DNA of 64,000 nucleotides from Lentisphaeria bacterium (GTDB lineage Bacteria > Verrucomicrobiota > Lentisphaeria > Victivallales > Victivallaceae). The first letter of the stretch is position 1; every line of letters starts with the position of its first letter. The notes under the pieces were generated by a model. The model made no database searches and was not told the origin of the DNA. It saw only the letters and a list, made by a program, of their open reading frames with translations. Shown here in pieces: positions 60,338 to 64,000 of the stretch. Made by a program: the position numbers and the translations under genes. The stretch lies in assembly GCA_017508135.1 (NCBI GenBank), contig JAFVZN010000019.1, forward strand, positions 1 to 64,000, given 5' to 3'.

Positions 60338-62542
60338 ATGATAAAGCAGTGGGAAATCGACCGGGAGTATCTGGAACGCAAGTTCACTGACCCGGATTTT
60401 TACAATGGCGTTCCGGGAAAATCGCCTGCGGAATTGAAGGAGGAATTGATTTCTCTTTTTGAAAAGACCGAACATTTGCCGCATCCGGTAGCGAAAGCGG
60501 AGGCATTTGCTTTGATCGTCAATGAGATGCAAGTTTCAGTCTCTAATTGCGACTATTTTCCTGCGTTCTCCATCTGGGGGAAAAAACTGCTGGCATCCAC
60601 CCATCAGGCATTGTGGAGGAATGAGATCATTTCTGAAATCTATCCCGGAGAGGATGCCGCTGCTCATGCGGCGATGGCGGAGAGCCGGACGGTGCAGGTG
60701 CGATTTGATTATGAACACTCCGTACCGGATTGGGATGCCGTGCTGGAGCTGGGATTTTCCGGATTGCTGGAACGCGCCTGCCGTTATGAAAAAGATAAAT
60801 CCCCGGAATTCGCCGCTCATCCGGAGTACCGTGATTATTTTGCGGCAATCAAAATCGAGTATCAGGCGATCCTCAAATTGATGGAACGTCTGACCGCCGA
60901 AGCGGCAAAACTTCCGGCTCAACCGAAAGGTGCGGCGTTGCATGAGGCACTGCTTCAACTGCAAAAGGGCAGTGCGCGCAACTTCTATGAAGCATTGCTG
61001 CAAATCTGGTTGTACTTCCTGTTGTCAGAGTATGTTGACGTTATCCAGACCCGTACCTTCGGCAACCTTGACCGGATACTTTATCCTTATTACAAGCGCG
61101 ACCTCGACTCCGGCAGATACACTGAAGCGGAAATCCGTTATTTTATACGCAGTTTCATGTATCAGGCAACGGCGATGCATTACACTGTAGGACACCCGTT
61201 CTACTTCGGCGGAACCAACGCCGACGGCAGCAGTGCGATCAATGAGTTGTCGTATCTGATTTTGGATGAGTATGATAAAATAGGGATATTTGACCCCAAA
61301 CTCCAGATAAAAGTTTCAGAAAACACTCCCGTGGATTTTATTGACCGGGCACTGGATATGATCCGGCGCGGACAGAACAGCATTGTTTTTGTCGGCGAAC
61401 CGTGTATCATCCGGACGATGCTGAAGTACGGTTACTCTCTCCGCGAGGCGCAGACTGCCGATATCAAGGGGTGTTATGAATATTGTGCGCGCGGCGGAGC
61501 GGTGGAAACTGCTCCTGTGACGGTCAATGCGGCAAAGGTGCTGGGGCTGGCTTTGCACAACGGGGTTGAAGTTTTGAGCGGCAAACGGATCGGACTTGAA
61601 ACGGGGGAAGTTTCAACTTTCAAAAATTTCCGGCAGCTTTACCGGGCGTTTCTCCGGCAGCTGTTCTTCATGTTCGACCGGAGTGTGGAGTTTGCCCTGC
61701 GCATTGAAAAACATCTGGATACGGTCAAGCCCGCGCCGATGCTCAGTGCCACCTTTGAAGAGAGTTTGCGTCGTGCGGTCGATGGTTACAGCCGGGGGGC
61801 GAAGTACAACAACTCCAATGTGTGGCTCTGCGCCCCGGCAACGGCGGCGGATTCGCTGACGATGATCAAGCGTTATGTTTTTGACCGCAAAGAGTTGACG
61901 CTTGCGGAATTTACTGCGATACTGGATCGGGATTTTGCCGGAGATGAAGTGTTCCGTCAGCGTTTGCTGCATGACCCGGAAAAGTATGGAAACAATCAGG
62001 AGCTTCCTGACCGGATAGCGGTGCATTTTGCCAGTGCCGTTGCCCGCCGTTACAACGGTAAACCCAACTCGCGCGGCGGATTTTTCACAACTGCGCTCCA
62101 CGCCTCCAACCGTTTTGTCCAGTGGGCGGATCAGGTGGAAGCTACTGCCGACGGCCGTAAACGCGGAGATGAGCTCAGCAAAAATATCACGGCAACGCAG
62201 GGATGCTCTTTTAAGGGAGCGACCGCGCTGGTCGCATCGGCACTGAAGTTCGATTCATCGCTCTTTATGGCGGATCTGCCGGTGGATGTGATGCTGCATC
62301 CGTCAGAAGTAAAAGGCGATGCCGGAATTGCCGCCATGCGTTCTCTTTTGATGACCTTTATCAAACATTACGGACACGCTCTGCAATTCAATGTGATGGA
62401 TGTCAACGTGTTGCGAAAGGCTCAGAAGGAGCCGGAGAAATACCGCAACCTTCAGGTGCGTATTTGCGGATGGAACGTCTTGTGGAACTCCATACCGCGC
62501 CGGGAACAGGATGCTTATATCAGACAGGCAGAGAGATTATGA
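60338..62542 (+). CDS. Glycyl radical enzyme of unassigned substrate
   Basis: A 734-residue pyruvate formate-lyase-superfamily enzyme. The C-terminal radical loop is RICGWN with the radical glycine at G711, 24 residues from the end. The thiyl site is KGCYEYCARGG (C379, E381). The C-x-E pattern occurs in eliminase-type members (glycerol/propanediol dehydratase, choline lyase) whereas PFL itself has two adjacent cysteines, so an eliminase or dehydratase is favoured. Tyr between Cys and Glu and the following YCARGG do not match classes I can name. AAAGGAGG lies 8 bases before ATG 60338. Its activase is encoded 300 bp downstream. Confidence 0.92.
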   Translation: MIKQWEIDREYLERKFTDPDFYNGVPGKSPAELKEELISLFEKTEHLPHPVAKAEAFALIVNEMQVSVSNCDYFPAFSIWGKKLLASTHQALWRNEIISEIYPGEDAAAHAAMAESRTVQVRFDYEHSVPDWDAVLELGFSGLLERACRYEKDKSPEFAAHPEYRDYFAAIKIEYQAILKLMERLTAEAAKLPAQPKGAALHEALLQLQKGSARNFYEALLQIWLYFLLSEYVDVIQTRTFGNLDRILYPYYKRDLDSGRYTEAEIRYFIRSFMYQATAMHYTVGHPFYFGGTNADGSSAINELSYLILDEYDKIGIFDPKLQIKVSENTPVDFIDRALDMIRRGQNSIVFVGEPCIIRTMLKYGYSLREAQTADIKGCYEYCARGGAVETAPVTVNAAKVLGLALHNGVEVLSGKRIGLETGEVSTFKNFRQLYRAFLRQLFFMFDRSVEFALRIEKHLDTVKPAPMLSATFEESLRRAVDGYSRGAKYNNSNVWLCAPATAADSLTMIKRYVFDRKELTLAEFTAILDRDFAGDEVFRQRLLHDPEKYGNNQELPDRIAVHFASAVARRYNGKPNSRGGFFTTALHASNRFVQWADQVEATADGRKRGDELSKNITATQGCSFKGATALVASALKFDSSLFMADLPVDVMLHPSEVKGDAGIAAMRSLLMTFIKHYGHALQFNVMDVNVLRKAQKEPEKYRNLQVRICGWNVLWNSIPRREQDAYIRQAERL

Positions 62543-62579
62543 TTGGTGTTGTCTCATTTTTTGTGAGAAATCTAAACTG

Positions 62580-62703
62580 CGGCGGCGCCTCGTGGGCAAT
62601 CTTACCGGCAAATCTGCGGACTCATCTTCAGTCGAGGACAATAGTCCACTCCTTCAGCTTCGCCTTGATTTACCGGCAACCTTGCCGCACGATCCATCCG
62701 CCG
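62580..62703 (+). repeat. Hairpin element copy B
   Basis: CGGCGG/CCGCCG outer arms, GGCAA/TTGCC, ACCGGCAAAT pairing at 8 of 10 positions with ATTTACCGGC, and the apex CAGTCGAG-GAC-aata-GTC-CACTCCTTC. The flank GTCTCATTTTTTGTGAGAAA matches that of copy A. Confidence 0.8.
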
Positions 62704-62726
62704 ATTGCAAACGACTGTTTTTATTC

Positions 62727-62755
62727 TTGACAAATCACAATCTATGTTATATATT
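62727..62755 (+). promoter_or_regulatory. Promoter of the activase gene
   Basis: TTGACA (62727-62732), 17-bp spacer, TATATT (62750-62755). Position relative to element B matches the orphan promoter after element A. Confidence 0.7.
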
Positions 62756-62842
62756 TTTAAAGTTTTTAAAGTTTTTAAAGTAATATAAATACAATTTTCT
62801 TTCAGAGAATATTCAGTTTCACAAAATTTGGGACATTAACTT

Positions 62843-63718
62843 ATGATTACAGGAACGGTACTGGATTTTGAACACTTTGCCATTCACGATGGCCCGGGTA
62901 TCCGGATGGTGGTGTTTTTGAAGGGGTGTCCTTTGCGCTGTATCTGGTGTCATACTCCGGAATCACAGCATCGTGAGCAGGAACTGCTTTTTTATGAAGA
63001 CCGCTGTATCGGCTGCGGCTGTTGCGGAAACGTTTTTGACAAACTGCCGCTGGCATCTCCGTCACAGGAACAACTGGATGCAGTTTCGCGTTGTCCGGTG
63101 CGGGCGGTTTCTGTTGCGGGGAAAGAGATGACGGTCGATGCTGTTGCTGCCGAACTGGAAAAAGAGATCATGTTTTTCAATGAAAGCGGCGGCGGTTTGA
63201 CCATCTCCGGCGGAGAACCGCTCTTTCAGTTTGAGTTCACTTTGGAGTTGGCAAAGCGCGCAAAAGAGCGCGGCATCGGATGTTGTATCGAAACGTGCGG
63301 TTATGGCAGATTTGAACTTCTTGAACAGCTCATACCGTATACCGATATTTTCCTTTTTGATTACAAGGCAACAGCTCCCGAGCTTCACCGGAAACTTACC
63401 GGCGTGGATAATTTTCTTATCTTGGAAAATCTGCGGAAACTCAACGCATCAGGCGCAAAGATCATTTTGCGCTGTCCGCTTGTTCCCGGTGTCAACGATC
63501 AGGAGGAGCATTTGTGTGCCATTGCAAATATTGCCAATGAACTTGAGCATGTTGAAGCCATTCACATTGAACCCTATCACCCGATGGCACGGGGAAAATA
63601 TCAAGCATTGAAACGCAGTTGTTCCGGGATTCCGGAGGAGTTCCCTTCTGCTGACACGATAGAACACTGGAAGGCTGTTATCTCCGCGCACACCGGAAAG
63701 ATGGTGCTTATCCCCTGA
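62843..63718 (+). CDS. Glycyl radical enzyme activase (radical SAM)
   Basis: A 291-residue activating enzyme that abstracts hydrogen from the glycine of its partner. HDGPGIRMVVFLKGCPLRCIWC carries the SAM cluster motif C29-x3-C33-x2-C36 in the activase-specific form. A ferredoxin-like insert (CIGCGCC ... CPVRAV) binds an auxiliary cluster but looks shortened compared with two-cluster activases. ISGGEPLFQ, IETCGYG and LFDYKATAPE complete the barrel. Partner: the enzyme at 60338-62542. Its stop is one base from the convergent AraC gene. Confidence 0.95.
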   Translation: MITGTVLDFEHFAIHDGPGIRMVVFLKGCPLRCIWCHTPESQHREQELLFYEDRCIGCGCCGNVFDKLPLASPSQEQLDAVSRCPVRAVSVAGKEMTVDAVAAELEKEIMFFNESGGGLTISGGEPLFQFEFTLELAKRAKERGIGCCIETCGYGRFELLEQLIPYTDIFLFDYKATAPELHRKLTGVDNFLILENLRKLNASGAKIILRCPLVPGVNDQEEHLCAIANIANELEHVEAIHIEPYHPMARGKYQALKRSCSGIPEEFPSADTIEHWKAVISAHTGKMVLIP

Positions 63719-63719
63719 G

Positions 63720-64000
63720 TCAGTTTTCCGGCGTTTCCGGCAGCAGTTTTTTCGGAGAACCGGAGAGGATGCGGGATGGGGACGAGCCGAATCTGGCGGC
63801 AAACGCGGTGGCAAAATATTCCGGGGAGGAAAAGCCGCACATATCAGCGACCTCTTTGACCAGATAACGGCGGCTTTCCAGAAGTTCCATTGCCTTTTGC
63901 ATCCGGCACACGTTGAGAAATTCCGACGGCGTGAGCTGGAACTCTTTTTTGAAATCCCGGCACAACGTGACAGAGTGGACATTGAGCATATCGGCAAGTT
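63720..64000 (-). CDS. AraC-family regulator, C-terminal part
   Basis: The minus-strand frame runs off the right edge; about 93 C-terminal residues are seen. They hold most of a double helix-turn-helix: LADMLNVHSVTLCRDFKKEF and VKEVADMCGFSSPEYFATAF, then a Pro/Lys-rich tail. It converges on the activase gene with one base between the stops. Relation to the radical enzyme cassette is unknown. Confidence 0.9.
   Translation of the reverse strand, partial: LADMLNVHSVTLCRDFKKEFQLTPSEFLNVCRMQKAMELLESRRYLVKEVADMCGFSSPEYFATAFAARFGSSPSRILSGSPKKLLPETPEN

Larger units (their letters stand above)
62543..62842. other. 300-bp gap with element B and the activase promoter
   Basis: Between the radical enzyme and its activase: the hairpin element, a TTGACA-17-TATATT promoter, and a short AT-rich leader containing TTTTTAAAG repeated three times (about 62755-62780). 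No gene. Confidence 0.7.

Noticed and set aside
62400-62783. 127-codon frame across the end of the glycyl radical enzyme and element B
   Set aside because: Out of frame with the enzyme and composed of element sequence.
1-64000. tRNA or rRNA genes, prophage, insertion sequences
   Set aside because: A by-eye search for T-loop motifs, transposase motifs and phage genes found nothing convincing; tRNAscan-SE and an IS database search would settle it.

Overview
The window looks like a chromosomal segment of a strictly anaerobic, fermentative, Gram-negative bacterium of the Lentisphaerota (Victivallis-like). This is an inference. It rests on a prepilin/H-X9-DG protein paired with a giant secreted glycosidase, a DUF4838 glycosidase and CBM9-like proteins, type III glutamine synthetase, PPDK, an [FeFe]-hydrogenase maturase, an oxygen-scavenging rubredoxin operon and a glycyl radical enzyme. 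No rRNA, tRNA, phage, insertion sequence or CRISPR array was recognised.

Layout. 0-6 kb: the 3' end of an unknown gene, a lipoprotein with a possible TIM barrel, a TolC-like protein, and peptide deformylase followed by a membrane protein and a CDC123/D123-like protein. 6-12 kb (minus strand): hydG-uvrB, a repeat-rich gap, then fur-superoxide reductase-flavodiiron protein-rubredoxin. 12-14 kb: xseB-galE-exonuclease. 14-19.4 kb (minus): rsmD, a WaaP-like kinase, yifB and two CBM9-like secreted proteins. 20-23 kb: ppdK behind a long leader with a 28-bp minisatellite. 23-30 kb (minus): a DUF4838 glycosidase and an RTX/PPC repeat protein. 30-33 kb: a kinase-aldolase-dehydratase cassette for galactonate-type sugar acids. 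33-41 kb: an amidohydrolase, an 81-aa protein, prepilin plus 1387-aa glycosidase, and an AT-rich mosaic metallopeptidase. 41-46 kb (minus): gatB, frameshifted recO, lipoprotein, cupin, lysA, tsaB. 46-50 kb: divergent glycerophosphodiesterase and glnN-prmA. 50-57 kb: glycogen operon (CBM48 protein, glgP, glgA, glgB). 57-64 kb: glycerol-1-phosphate dehydrogenase-like protein, SGNH hydrolase, AraC regulator, glycyl radical enzyme plus activase, and a second AraC regulator that runs off the window.

The most unusual signal is non-coding. A family of roughly 105-125-nt elements has four recognisable copies (A 23154-23276 +, B 62580-62703 +, C 14611-14713 +, D 9776-9895 -). They share the core AGTCGAG-K-AC-N4-GT-N-CACTCCTT and fold into nested helices whose sequences differ between copies while pairing is largely kept. 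All lie 3' of a gene on the same strand, and two are followed by a TTGACA-17-TATATT promoter. A second window-wide pattern is a set of sigma-70-like promoters whose -10 hexamer is TATATT rather than TATAAT: fifteen exact cases at 16-17 bp spacing.

Biologically the window combines plant or mucus glycan and sugar-acid use (secreted glycosidases, galactonate pathway), fermentative metabolism (PPDK, HydG, glycyl radical enzyme), glycogen storage, and defence against oxygen and superoxide.
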